46,550 nt of DNA from Methylococcus sp. (lineage in GTDB: Bacteria > Pseudomonadota > Gammaproteobacteria > Methylococcales > Methylococcaceae), in contig QYQA01000007.1 of the NCBI GenBank assembly GCA_007280285.1, positions 1-46,550 on the forward strand, written 5' to 3'. This document shows positions 19,322-28,094 of the stretch, one piece after another. Each line of letters begins with the position of its first letter. Positions within the stretch are counted from its first letter, which is position 1. The notes under the pieces are model-generated. The model was given only the letters and a program-made list of their open reading frames with translations. It made no database searches and was not told the origin of the DNA. The translations under genes and the position numbers were made by a program.

Positions 19322-19351
19322 AACAATGACCTTTATATTTTACTCATTGTT
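19322..19351 (-). promoter_or_regulatory. Inverted repeat around a TATAAA -10-like element
   Basis: The arms AACAATGA (19322-19329) and TCATTGTT (19344-19351) are perfectly complementary and enclose, on the minus strand, a TATAAA that could be a -10 box for the 26-codon gene. No good -35 lies 17 bases upstream. This layout suits a promoter that needs or excludes a dimeric regulator, though it could also be a leader hairpin. Confidence 0.4.
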
Positions 19352-19383
19352 GCCGATTAGGAAATAGATGGCCCTGCGCCTCC

Positions 19384-19423
19384 CATCATAAAAAACCCGG
19401 GCTCACCCGGGTTTTTTATGATG
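19384..19423. terminator. Strong bidirectional terminator after the mto operon
   Basis: Two perfectly complementary 18-base arms (19384-19401 and 19406-19423) around the loop CTCA contain a CCCGGG core and A6/T6 tracts. It lies 30 bases after the stop of the 50-codon gene and would end the mtoX transcript. Confidence 0.92.
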
Positions 19424-19453
19424 CTCCCATGGAATGGGAAGCCCTTTTTGAGA

Positions 19454-19606
19454 TCACTCCTGGTGACCGTGCTCCGCTCTCAATCTGAGCAACCGATCTT
19501 GTGAGTCCCGGTCAAGGACACGAACCGGCACCATAAGAGGCTGTGAGGCCATGCGATCGATCAAAAGAAATACCACTATCATGAGACTTAGAGATATCAG
19601 TTCCAT
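19454..19606 (-). CDS. Putative 50-residue membrane protein closing the mto operon
   Basis: The ATG at 19606 on the minus strand is preceded by GAGGG with a 5-base spacer. The 50-codon product begins MELISLSLMIVVFLLIDRM, a single transmembrane helix, and continues as a soluble tail rich in charged residues (VRVLDRDSQDRLLRLRAEHG), ending in TGA. It starts 51 bases after the stop of the SCO-MauG gene and before the strong terminator, so it should be on the mtoX transcript. I do not recognise the family. Possible jobs are an assembly factor or membrane tether for MtoX maturation; that is inference from position only. Confidence 0.6.
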   Translation of the reverse strand: MELISLSLMIVVFLLIDRMASQPLMVPVRVLDRDSQDRLLRLRAEHGHQE

Positions 19607-19657
19607 CTGGACCCTCACTGGTTAAGCGGCAAATGCCAATTGTTAAGACGGCGAGTA

Positions 19658-21574
19658 TCAATGAAAAGTTCCCGGTTGCCCGCCCTTAACCCGAGGCGGC
19701 CTCTCTCCTTGATCCCCGACCGGCGCACTCCAGGCATCTTCGACCAATAAAGCCACACGAGGACTGGTGAGCGTTTCAAGAAATGAAATCAGCGCCGCTC
19801 GCTCTTCAAGGGTCAACTTTAGGGGTTTTATCAAGGGATCTAAGGCCTCATGCTGAACGCCGCCCGCCTGATAAAAATCGATGACCGACGAAAGGGTCTG
19901 AAGACTCCCATCATGCATGTAAGGGGCGGTGAGTGCGACGTTGCGAAGGGATGGGGTTCGATAGGCCCAAAGGTCCTTGGGGTTCTGGGTCCATTCATAG
20001 CCGCCAAGATCAGAAGGTGGCGCGCCCGATACCGCGCCCAGTCGCTGAGGATCCATAAGATAGGTCACGCCAGGCGCTACCTGAACGAGGGTTTGATCCG
20101 TGCCAAGGCCCATGCTGGCGCGATAGCCAATCCCGGTATTATGGAGTGCATCATCGGTCAAAAAGGCCACACGTTGGTTGATCAGGTGGCAGCCTGAGCA
20201 TCCCGCCTGGCCCTTGAAAAGAGCAAAGCCTCGTTGGGCCTCAAGACTGATGGCGCCTGCCTCGTGGCCGAAGTACCAGCGATCAAAAGGCGAATCACCC
20301 GCGACCAGGGTCCTCTCATACGCTGCCAAAGCCTCCCCCACCGTACTCATATTCGCCGGCTGACCGCCAAAGGCCTTTTCAAAAAGGCCCCGATAGTCAG
20401 GAAGATGCTGCAAGGCACCTATGACGGTGCCCACAGAAGGGTTACCCATCTCGTTTGGCGCTAAAAGAGGACCCCAGACCTGCTGTTCGAGGGCCGTCTC
20501 CCGCCCATCATGAAAGAGGACCGGCCGGTAGGCCGCATTCAGGAGGGTCGGCGCATTCCGGCGAACAGATCGTCCCTCAAGGCCCACCGCCGTCGCCTGC
20601 TCTTGACTGGTAAATCCCTGCTCGGGGATATGACACATCGCACAGGAGATTGTGTGATTCAGTGACAGACGACGGTCATAAAAGAGTTTCCGCCCCAGCG
20701 CAATCTTGTCCCGAGTCAAGGGCTGCTGTGCGGGCACGGGGACCTTCGGAAGCCCAAGCCCTGGGTTCCTTGCAAGAGAAAGAAGATCCTGAGGGTGCCC
20801 ATGCCGCTGACTTAAGGCAGCGGCATGGGTTTCATAATCGAGTGACTCATAGTGCCTCTTATCATCCCCCGCCGCCAAATGGGGAGATACCCCCAATGAC
20901 GCCGATGGCACTTCCTTCGGAGCCTCCATCAGAAGCGTCTCAAGATCAGCCATGACTAAATCCGGATGGAGCAAAGACGTGCTGTAGATATTCCGTATCG
21001 CTCCCTGATCATCCAACAGGAACAGGCGAAGGGCATGAGAAAATCGCTGCCCCTTTGGGGTCTGTTCAGCGTCCAAGGACTGCCCATAGGCCTTCAAAAT
21101 CGGCTCAAGGTCTCTCTTTGAATCGGTGGTCAGAAAATGCCAGTCGGATGCCGCTGCGTTCAACGACTCACCAAAACGCGCCATGACCGCCGGCGTGTCT
21201 TTGTCAGGATCAAAACTGAGCGTCATGAGTCTGACGCGGGCCTTGAGGGCTGGATGCTTCAAAAGGGCCGCCTGAACTTGATGCAGAACCATGGTTGCCA
21301 TCGGGCAACCTCCGGCATCATCACAGCTGGTGTAGATAAAGCTCAAAAGGACTACCCGACCCTTGATCAGGGCAGAGAGCGAGGTGGCCGAACCATTGGA
21401 TTCAAGGACTTGGCCATCGCCAGCGGACCCCATTACCGGCAAGCGATAGGAACCTGCGGCCGGCGCGGCATAGGGGAGGGGGGACTTCAAAGCTGCCCCT
21501 TCTAAGGGATCGGCGGCACGCGCCGAAAGCCCCCAAAGAAGAGGCAGGAACCAACAAAACCCTTTGAGGCTCAA
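19658..21574 (-). CDS. Exported SCO1/SenC-like domain fused to di-haem MauG/cytochrome c peroxidase
   Basis: 638 residues with a signal peptide (MSLKGFCWFLPLLWGLSARAA), so it acts in the periplasm. Residues about 35-215 form a SCO/SenC-type thioredoxin fold with Cys84 and Cys90 (TSCDDAGGCP) and a conserved His180 (FSHALRL). Note that five residues lie between the cysteines rather than the usual three. Residues about 275-610 form a di-haem peroxidase/MauG domain with haem sites C311AMCH and C459SGCH. Published methanethiol-oxidase loci contain SCO1/SenC and MauG-type genes near mtoX; here both are one chain. The start is TTG, overlapping the mtoX stop by 4 bases (TTGA). A role in metal loading or oxidative maturation of MtoX is likely but inferred. 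Confidence 0.85.
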   Translation of the reverse strand: MSLKGFCWFLPLLWGLSARAADPLEGAALKSPLPYAAPAAGSYRLPVMGSAGDGQVLESNGSATSLSALIKGRVVLLSFIYTSCDDAGGCPMATMVLHQVQAALLKHPALKARVRLMTLSFDPDKDTPAVMARFGESLNAAASDWHFLTTDSKRDLEPILKAYGQSLDAEQTPKGQRFSHALRLFLLDDQGAIRNIYSTSLLHPDLVMADLETLLMEAPKEVPSASLGVSPHLAAGDDKRHYESLDYETHAAALSQRHGHPQDLLSLARNPGLGLPKVPVPAQQPLTRDKIALGRKLFYDRRLSLNHTISCAMCHIPEQGFTSQEQATAVGLEGRSVRRNAPTLLNAAYRPVLFHDGRETALEQQVWGPLLAPNEMGNPSVGTVIGALQHLPDYRGLFEKAFGGQPANMSTVGEALAAYERTLVAGDSPFDRWYFGHEAGAISLEAQRGFALFKGQAGCSGCHLINQRVAFLTDDALHNTGIGYRASMGLGTDQTLVQVAPGVTYLMDPQRLGAVSGAPPSDLGGYEWTQNPKDLWAYRTPSLRNVALTAPYMHDGSLQTLSSVIDFYQAGGVQHEALDPLIKPLKLTLEERAALISFLETLTSPRVALLVEDAWSAPVGDQGERPPRVKGGQPGTFH

Positions 21575-22953
21575 GGCGATTTAGCGAGCGGCTCCACTTG
21601 AGGCCTTGCCGCTAGACCCGAATAGAGGGCATGGGCACCAAAACGCATTTGGTGCGGCCGGCCGAGCTTCTCTGCGGTAAAGTCGATACTGAACACCGGC
21701 TTGAGTTCCTTGCCATTCCATTCGTAAAGTTTCAGAAACTGTTCATTGTCGGTCCCCTTCTTATCCCAGTTGGCGAGCAGCGAGGACGTGAAATAAAGGC
21801 GCTTGCCGTCCCAACTCGAGGACACCATGTTGAGCTGGGCACCGATATGTTTCTGGTAAATTTCAACGGGCTTTTCAGGATGCGTGATATCAAAGGCGTG
21901 GGTATTCCCGTCCATGAAGGTATTCACCCACAAGAGCTTATCATCACTGGAGATCGAGAGATCCACCGGCAGCGGAATCAATTTTGGATCCCCAATATCG
22001 GCCACATCCTTAGCCTGCCATTCGCCCTTGGCATCCTCCTGAATCAACCAGATCTTTGAAGTGAGGGCCGTCGAGGTGAAGCAGTAGTTATTCGAATCAC
22101 CCAAGGCGCAACGAATTTCAAGGGGCGCTCCTGGCACATCAAAGACCTTCTTGGGCTTTCGGGTGTGAAGATCCCAGGTCACTACGGTGTTGCCAAAATG
22201 CTTCATGGCCTCCGGGTCCTTCAGCATCTTGCCAAAATCCATCATGTAATTGTTCCATCCGGTAAAGGAGGACGTCAGCAGAAGGTTCTTCCGCGGCAGC
22301 GCCCGAACATCGTAGTTATACCCATCGGCATACTTTCCCGTTTTGATCGCACCTTGAAGGTCACTGTCGGTGGGCATCCAATGCGTTGCCACGAATTCAC
22401 CCTCGTTGGTGTATTCGACCATCGCCGTTCTGCCGCCATGATCCTTATTATTTGATAGCCCGGTGATCAGCATGCGACCGGGTAGCGCATAGAGAGAATG
22501 GGGACCAACCACCCCACCGCTGCGGGCGACAAAATCAGTGATGGTCTTCACCCGCTTCGGCTTGAGAGGATCCGACTTGACGTCAAAGACAAAAATCTTG
22601 CTGGTATCGAGACCTGACGCCCAAAGATACTCACGGTCGTCAGTAAAGTCTGAATGATGCGCTTCGTTGCGGCCACCGACCGACACCGAATCAATCACCT
22701 TGCCGAATCGTTCCGATTTCGGATTGACATCAACGGTGACCAGTTTGTCCTGCTCATCGCCAACCCCCTCGGTGCCGAGGGTCCAGACATAGAGGACGTC
22801 TTCTTGTCCTGTTATCTTCTTCATGTAAGGGGACGCACAGGTTTCATCGGCCCTCAAAGGCGATGACACAAAACCGCCCAGCGCCAACACGAATATCAGC
22901 AGCTCAAAGGTTTTCAAGGGCTTGTCGTTTGATCGATGGAAACACTTCAACAT
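21571..22953 (-). CDS. mtoX: Methanethiol oxidase (SBP56 / selenium-binding protein family)
   Basis: 460 residues from MLKCFHRSND. A signal peptide with a core near 17-30 and a probable cleavage after Ala35 gives a mature start DETCASPYM. The body is the SBP56 beta-propeller with family segments YVWTLGTEG, NEAHHSDF, GPHSLYALP and GRPHQMRFG; the histidines and Cys39 are candidate metal ligands. Bacterial MtoX is a periplasmic copper-dependent enzyme turning methanethiol into formaldehyde, sulfide and hydrogen peroxide. AGGAG lies before the ATG; the frame is open 88 codons further upstream, but that part is not family-like. First gene of the operon with the SCO-MauG fusion. The export signal and partner argue for MtoX rather than a generic selenium-binding protein. 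Confidence 0.9.
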   Translation of the reverse strand: MLKCFHRSNDKPLKTFELLIFVLALGGFVSSPLRADETCASPYMKKITGQEDVLYVWTLGTEGVGDEQDKLVTVDVNPKSERFGKVIDSVSVGGRNEAHHSDFTDDREYLWASGLDTSKIFVFDVKSDPLKPKRVKTITDFVARSGGVVGPHSLYALPGRMLITGLSNNKDHGGRTAMVEYTNEGEFVATHWMPTDSDLQGAIKTGKYADGYNYDVRALPRKNLLLTSSFTGWNNYMMDFGKMLKDPEAMKHFGNTVVTWDLHTRKPKKVFDVPGAPLEIRCALGDSNNYCFTSTALTSKIWLIQEDAKGEWQAKDVADIGDPKLIPLPVDLSISSDDKLLWVNTFMDGNTHAFDITHPEKPVEIYQKHIGAQLNMVSSSWDGKRLYFTSSLLANWDKKGTDNEQFLKLYEWNGKELKPVFSIDFTAEKLGRPHQMRFGAHALYSGLAARPQVEPLAKSP

Positions 22954-23173
22954 GGCTCTGCTCCTGGTGAATTTTTGATGATGCTTTTGGTTTGATTCTG
23001 CGTGCTCAGGGATCATCATGATGCGCTGTAGTGTAATCACGAAAAACCTTTGGCACCATACACCCTGGATCGACGAACACCCAAAGCCAGTCGCCAGAGG
23101 CGGCAAGGACCTATAAAATAAGACACCACCAAGACCATGACCCCCAAGCACCTCTAAAGACGTCGAGAACCCA

Positions 23174-23446
23174 ATGATCACCACGGACCTCATAGGGAGC
23201 ATCGCCGGCACCCTCACGACGATCGCTTTTCTGCCTCAGGTCCTTAAAACCTATCGCTCGCGATCGGCGAAAGATATTTCCTTGGTGATGTTTTTGCTGT
23301 TCAGCTTCGGCGTCTTTCTCTGGCTCCTCTATGGCATCCAAATTCAGGCCATGCCGATCGTGATCTCCAACGCCGTCACCTTGGCGCTGTCTCTCAGTAT
23401 CCTGATGATGAAATTCTGGTTTGAAAGGAAGATCAAAAGGGGATGA
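23174..23446 (+). CDS. SemiSWEET-type PQ-loop transporter
   Basis: 90 residues with three membrane helices, the size of bacterial SemiSWEETs, which work as dimers. The PQ motif is at 21-22 (IAFLPQVLKTYRSRSAKDIS). Known members carry sugars by facilitated diffusion, but the substrate cannot be told here. It diverges from mtoX; a TATAAA lies about 60 bases before the ATG. Its stop overlaps the next ATG (ATGA), so it is translationally coupled to the TPR protein gene. Confidence 0.9.
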   Translation: MITTDLIGSIAGTLTTIAFLPQVLKTYRSRSAKDISLVMFLLFSFGVFLWLLYGIQIQAMPIVISNAVTLALSLSILMMKFWFERKIKRG

Positions 23447-24159
23447 CAACCACCTGGTTGGCCCTGGCTCTTCGACTGATCGTCATCGGGTGTCTGATCA
23501 GGCCTGCCGCCGCCTTTGGAGGCCCTGGGCCAGATCACATTGAACAGGCGGCCCGGCGTCTTCAATCAGAGTGGTCCGAAGTGTTCTACCTCGCCCCACG
23601 TCAAACCAAGACGGCTCGCTATCAGGATCTTTTGACAAGGATCCAGACCCTCAAGGCCCAGGTGCCGGATCGCGCCGAACCGTTGATTGTCGAAGCGATC
23701 ATTCTCTGCACCTACAGTGCATCGGCGCTGGGGCTTGATACCCTCGAGCTCCTAGAAACGTCCCGCGATCTCCTTAAGAAGGCCATTGCCATGGATCCTT
23801 TCGCGCTCGAAGGGGCCGCCTATGTGACGCTGGGTAACCTCTACCGCCGACTCCCAGGCTGGCCCCTGCTTTATGGTGATCGCAAGATCGCAAGAGAATA
23901 TTTCGAATCCGGCGTCAAACGCTATCCCGAGGGGATCGACACCAATTTTTTCTATGGCGACTTTCTCCTTGAGGAAGGCGAGGGACCCCAGGCGATCCCC
24001 TATCTTGAGAAAGCGGCGCAGGCGCCCATTCGGGCGACCCTCAGAGTCTCAGATACCCGCCTTAAGGAAGAACTGAAGACGATCTTGAAAGATGCCCGCA
24101 ATGGCACGACGACCCGATCAGACTTCTTCGGCCTATTTACGCCCTCCTTTAAGGAATAA
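23443..24159 (+). CDS. Periplasmic TPR protein, TRAP-transporter TatT-like
   Basis: 238 residues. An N-terminal hydrophobic signal (WLALALRLIVIGCLIRPAAA) suggests export. The rest is helical with TPR-like repeats (AIAMDPFALEGAAYVTLGNLYRRL; AREYFESGVKRYPEG), resembling the TatT component sometimes found with TRAP transporters. No TRAP transporter is nearby, so the label describes the fold rather than the role. It overlaps the SemiSWEET gene by 4 bases and ends 4 bases before glnE. The pairing of a small sugar-type transporter and a periplasmic TPR protein may be functional but is unproven. Confidence 0.7.
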   Translation: MTTTWLALALRLIVIGCLIRPAAAFGGPGPDHIEQAARRLQSEWSEVFYLAPRQTKTARYQDLLTRIQTLKAQVPDRAEPLIVEAIILCTYSASALGLDTLELLETSRDLLKKAIAMDPFALEGAAYVTLGNLYRRLPGWPLLYGDRKIAREYFESGVKRYPEGIDTNFFYGDFLLEEGEGPQAIPYLEKAAQAPIRATLRVSDTRLKEELKTILKDARNGTTTRSDFFGLFTPSFKE

Positions 24160-24163
24160 GGAT

Positions 24164-27019
24164 ATGGCTCCGACCGACGCCCACACAGAAGTCATACCGT
24201 CGCTTTCAGACGCCTTAAGCGCCCTGATGGAAGGACGCTGGCAACGCTTCGTGGATCGGGCCGGCAGCGACCGCATTGCGGCCCTTGAGGCGCCTCAACG
24301 GGCCTCTGCCAAAAGGATCTTGGGGTTCAGCGCCTTTGTCACTGACCAGTGCACCCGAAGACCGGATCTCCTGTTCGATCTCCTCAAGAGCGGTCGCCTA
24401 TTGAGAGCACCTCACCCCGGTGAATGTGCGGGCTTACTGTCATCCGTTCTATCAGGCGCCACCGATGAAACCAGCCTGATGGCCGCCCTTCGATCCTTCA
24501 GAAACCAAGAGATGGTGAGGATCGCCTGGCGGGACATCATCGCCTTTGCGCCGCTTGAAGAGACCCTGAACGACATGACCAGCCTCGCCGAGGCGACCGT
24601 CAAGCAATCGCTGGATCAGCTCTTCACGTGGGCCATCGAACGTTACGGCAGCCCTTTGAATGAGCGCGGCGAACCGCAGAACCTGATCGTCCTTGGGATG
24701 GGAAAACTCGGCGCTTTTGAACTCAACTTTTCCTCCGACATCGACCTCATCTTTGCCTTTCGCTGCAATGGATCGCTCGATGACCGAAAGGAAACCAGCT
24801 ATGGAGAGTTTTACACCCGACTCGCACAACGCCTGGTCAAAGTGCTGGATACCCCAACCGAAGACGGCTTTGTCTTCAGAGTCGATACGCGCCTTAGGCC
24901 CTTTGGCGATTCTGGACCCTTGGTGATGAGCTTTGAAGCCTTAGAGGCCTACTACCAAAGTCAGGCTCGGGAATGGGAGCGTTATGCCATGGTCAAGGCC
25001 AGGACTATTGCCGGCGACCTTGAGGGTGGACAGGGTCTTGAAGCCTTCTTGAAACCGTTTGTTTACCGCCGCTACCTTGATTTTCGGGCGTTAGGAGAGC
25101 TCCGGGACATCAAGGCCAAGATCAGCCAGGAACTTCGCCGGAAAGACCTAAAAGACAACATTAAACTCGGCCCTGGAGGGATTCGCGAAATCGAATTCAT
25201 CGCGCAGGCTTTTCAATTGATCCGCGGCGGCCAGGTCAAAAGCCTCCAGCAGCGGGAGGTCCTGAGGGTTTTGCGCGAGCTTGGAAGACTCGGCCTTCTC
25301 AGCCAGGATGTGGTCGATACCCTGATGAACGCCTATGCGACCCTTCGGCGGGTCGAAAATCGGCTGCAGCAGCGCGCAGACGAACAAACCCACTCCCTCC
25401 CCGAAAATGACCTGGCCCGGGAAGCCTTGGCGGTGGTGCTCGGAGAGGCTGACTTTGAAACCTTCAAGAGGTCATTGGATACGACGCGAGAGGCCGTCCA
25501 TCTTATTTTCATGGAGGTCATCGGGGAAACCCAAGAGCCTCATAGCCCCGATCTTCTGGGAGCCCTCAAGGACGAACTGACCCCATCACTCCTGGCCTTA
25601 GGCTTGAAGCCCATAGAGGCGATCGCCGAACGCCTGATGTCCTTTGGACACCGGCCGATCATTCAGAAACTCTTGCCGGGTGGCCAAAAGGAACTTCGGC
25701 GCTTGTTACCGGAACTGCTCAAAGTCGTTGCCGCAACGGCCGATCCAGAAGTCACGCTGGAGCGGGTCCTCGAGGTCATCGAGGCCATCGCTGGTCGCAC
25801 CGTTTATCTGAGTCTCCTCGCTGAAAATCAGCCCGCAAGACACCATCTGGTTCAGCTGGTGGCGGCAAGTCCCTGGATCAGTCGGGAGATCTCAAAACAC
25901 CCCTTCTTGCTGGATGAATTGCTCGATCCAAGGACCTTTCTAAAGCCACTGACCCCGGCAGAACTGCAGCAGGATCTCCACCGAAAAATTGAGGACATTG
26001 ATCCACAAGACATCGAAGCGCTGATGCGGGTCCTTCGGGAATTTAAGCAAGCAAATGTCCTTCGGGTGGCCGCCGCAGATCTTTTTGGCCTGTTACCGCT
26101 GATGGTGGTCAGCGACGACTTAACCCTGATCGCGGAAGTTCTTCTTGAGCGTTGCCTCACCGAAGCCTTCAACAGCACCGTTCATCAGGTCGGTCTCCCG
26201 ATGGGCGCCAACACGATCTTCGATGCCGGCTTCGGCGTCATTGCCTACGGCAAGCTCGGTGGCCTTGAACTGGGTTATGGCTCTGATCTTGATCTTGTCT
26301 TTCTCTATCAGGGCGATGGACTTTCAATGACACAAGGTGAAAACCCCAAAAGTCTCGCCGAATTTTTTGCCCGTCTAGCCAAGCGCATCATTCATCTTGT
26401 CGCCACCAACACCCCGTCAGGAATTCTCTATGAGACCGATCTGAGGCTCCGCCCCTCGGGACACTCAGGCCTTCTGGTGAGTCGCCTTGAAGCCTTCGAA
26501 TGCTACCAGATGGACACGGCCTGGACATGGGAACAGCAAGCCTTGGTCAAGGCACGCTTCATTGGTGGCGACCCCTCGGTGAGAGCGACCTTTGAACGCA
26601 TCCGGCAAACATCCTTAAGGCGCCCACGGCACATCGATCCCCTGAAGGAGGAGATCAGGACGATGCGGGAAAAAATGCGCGCATCCCTCAGCCCCCATGA
26701 CCCCCTCCGCTTTCATCTAAAGCACGATGCCGGCGGTATCGTGGATATCGAGTTTCTTGTACAATTTGGCGTCTTATCTAAGGCCCACTTGGATCCGAAT
26801 CTGACCAAATGGACGGATGTAGTCCGCCTTCTGGAGTGTCTCGCGGCATCAGAATTTCTGAGCCACGAGGACGCTGATTTCCTGAAGGAGACCTATTGCA
26901 CCTACCGAGGCCGCGCGCATCGCTTGGCGTTAGAGGATGTGCCCGCCTCCGTCCCGGCCACCGAATATAGGGCGCTTCGCGATCGCGTGATGGGCCTTTG
27001 GCAAACCCTGATCGGCTAA
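24164..27019 (+). CDS. glnE: Glutamine synthetase adenylyltransferase/deadenylylase
   Basis: 951 residues with two nucleotidyltransferase halves. The first has GKLGAFELNFSSDIDLIF and the second GKLGGLELGYGSDLDLVF, each with the DxD metal motif, and each is followed by a PII-uridylyltransferase-like helical domain. It adds or removes AMP on glutamine synthetase under control of PII, setting the nitrogen response. AAGG and AGGA precede the ATG at 24164; the frame opens further upstream within the previous gene. The glnE-ilvE order is common in gammaproteobacteria. Confidence 0.97.
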   Translation: MAPTDAHTEVIPSLSDALSALMEGRWQRFVDRAGSDRIAALEAPQRASAKRILGFSAFVTDQCTRRPDLLFDLLKSGRLLRAPHPGECAGLLSSVLSGATDETSLMAALRSFRNQEMVRIAWRDIIAFAPLEETLNDMTSLAEATVKQSLDQLFTWAIERYGSPLNERGEPQNLIVLGMGKLGAFELNFSSDIDLIFAFRCNGSLDDRKETSYGEFYTRLAQRLVKVLDTPTEDGFVFRVDTRLRPFGDSGPLVMSFEALEAYYQSQAREWERYAMVKARTIAGDLEGGQGLEAFLKPFVYRRYLDFRALGELRDIKAKISQELRRKDLKDNIKLGPGGIREIEFIAQAFQLIRGGQVKSLQQREVLRVLRELGRLGLLSQDVVDTLMNAYATLRRVENRLQQRADEQTHSLPENDLAREALAVVLGEADFETFKRSLDTTREAVHLIFMEVIGETQEPHSPDLLGALKDELTPSLLALGLKPIEAIAERLMSFGHRPIIQKLLPGGQKELRRLLPELLKVVAATADPEVTLERVLEVIEAIAGRTVYLSLLAENQPARHHLVQLVAASPWISREISKHPFLLDELLDPRTFLKPLTPAELQQDLHRKIEDIDPQDIEALMRVLREFKQANVLRVAAADLFGLLPLMVVSDDLTLIAEVLLERCLTEAFNSTVHQVGLPMGANTIFDAGFGVIAYGKLGGLELGYGSDLDLVFLYQGDGLSMTQGENPKSLAEFFARLAKRIIHLVATNTPSGILYETDLRLRPSGHSGLLVSRLEAFECYQMDTAWTWEQQALVKARFIGGDPSVRATFERIRQTSLRRPRHIDPLKEEIRTMREKMRASLSPHDPLRFHLKHDAGGIVDIEFLVQFGVLSKAHLDPNLTKWTDVVRLLECLAASEFLSHEDADFLKETYCTYRGRAHRLALEDVPASVPATEYRALRDRVMGLWQTLIG

Positions 27020-27099
27020 TGGCCCATTGAATGTTTGAGCCTTATCCAAAGCGATAGGCCGACGAAACCCTGGCCCCAATCTGAATGCGGAGAACGATT

Positions 27100-28038
27100 A
27101 TGTCGATGGACGACAAAGACGGCGTCATCTGGCTTGACGGTGAATGGCTGCCCTGGCGCGAGGCTAAGGTGCATGTGCTCACCCACACGCTGCACTATGG
27201 CTGTGGGGTTTTCGAAGGCCTGAGGGCTTACCAGACGGCCAAGGGTCCCGCCATTTTTCGATTGAGGGACCATACGGATCGGCTGTTTCGTTCCGCCCAC
27301 ATCATGAAAATGGAGATTCCTTTTGACAAGGACACGCTGGACCAGGCGCATTGCGAAGCCATCAGCCGGAATCAGCTCAAGAGCGCCTACATTCGCCCGA
27401 TGGCCTTTTTCGGCGCCGAAGCGATGGGACTTCATGCGAAAGGCATCAAAACCCACATGATGATCGCCGCCTGGGAATGGGGCAGCTATCTCGGCGAAGA
27501 AAATATGGCCCGAGGCATCAAGGTCAGAACCTCCTCCTACACCCGCAATCATGTCAATAGCCAGATGTGTAAGGCGAAGGCGAACGGCAATTACGTCAAT
27601 TCGATTCTGGCGGTTCGTGAGGCGATCGAATGCGGCTGCGATGAAGCCCTCCTTCTGGATCATGAAGGCTATGTGGCTGAAGGCAGCGGTGAAAACATCT
27701 TCATCGTGCGTAAAGGCAAGCTCTATACCCCGGACCTCACCAGTGCTCTTGAGGGGATTACCCGCGAAACGATCTTTACCATCGCCCACGAACAGGGTCT
27801 TGAGGTCATCGAAAAGCGGATCACCCGAGATGAGGTCTATGTCGCCGATGAGGCGTTCTTCACCGGTTCGGCGGCCGAAGTCACGCCCATCCGGGAGCTC
27901 GATGGTCGCAAGATCGGGGCCGGTGGGCGGGGGCCTCTCACCGAAAAACTTCAGAGTCTTTACTTCGATCTTGTCTACGGCCGACGGGATGACCACGCCG
28001 AGTGGCTCACCTTGACCCAGCGGACGAGCACCTCGTAG
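27100..28038 (+). CDS. ilvE: Branched-chain amino acid aminotransferase
   Basis: 312 residues, fold-type IV PLP enzyme. The N-terminal WLDGEWLPWREAKVHVLTH, the YGCGVFEGLRAYQT signature and the EGSGENIFIV segment are typical; the PLP lysine is expected in QMCKAKANGNY. It performs the last step of leucine, isoleucine and valine synthesis. GGAGA lies 7 bases before the ATG at 27100; a second ATG 6 bases later is also possible. It follows glnE by 80 bases. Confidence 0.96.
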   Translation: MSMDDKDGVIWLDGEWLPWREAKVHVLTHTLHYGCGVFEGLRAYQTAKGPAIFRLRDHTDRLFRSAHIMKMEIPFDKDTLDQAHCEAISRNQLKSAYIRPMAFFGAEAMGLHAKGIKTHMMIAAWEWGSYLGEENMARGIKVRTSSYTRNHVNSQMCKAKANGNYVNSILAVREAIECGCDEALLLDHEGYVAEGSGENIFIVRKGKLYTPDLTSALEGITRETIFTIAHEQGLEVIEKRITRDEVYVADEAFFTGSAAEVTPIRELDGRKIGAGGRGPLTEKLQSLYFDLVYGRRDDHAEWLTLTQRTSTS

Positions 28039-28094
28039 CGTATTCCTCTCAGCTTGAAGCCCATGATGGGTTGTTTAATTCGGAGGCCTCCCCC

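Noticed and set aside
23014-23023. CATCATGATG palindrome in the mtoX/SemiSWEET intergenic region
   Set aside because: Only 10 bases and built from a simple repeat; chance is sufficient without a second copy.
22954-23217. 88-codon N-terminal extension of mtoX
   Set aside because: The extension has no family similarity, and a signal peptide with AGGAG directly before the ATG at 22953 marks the real start.
27016-27996. Minus-strand 326-codon frame
   Set aside because: Antisense to ilvE, which has clear family motifs; no domain visible in the antisense product.
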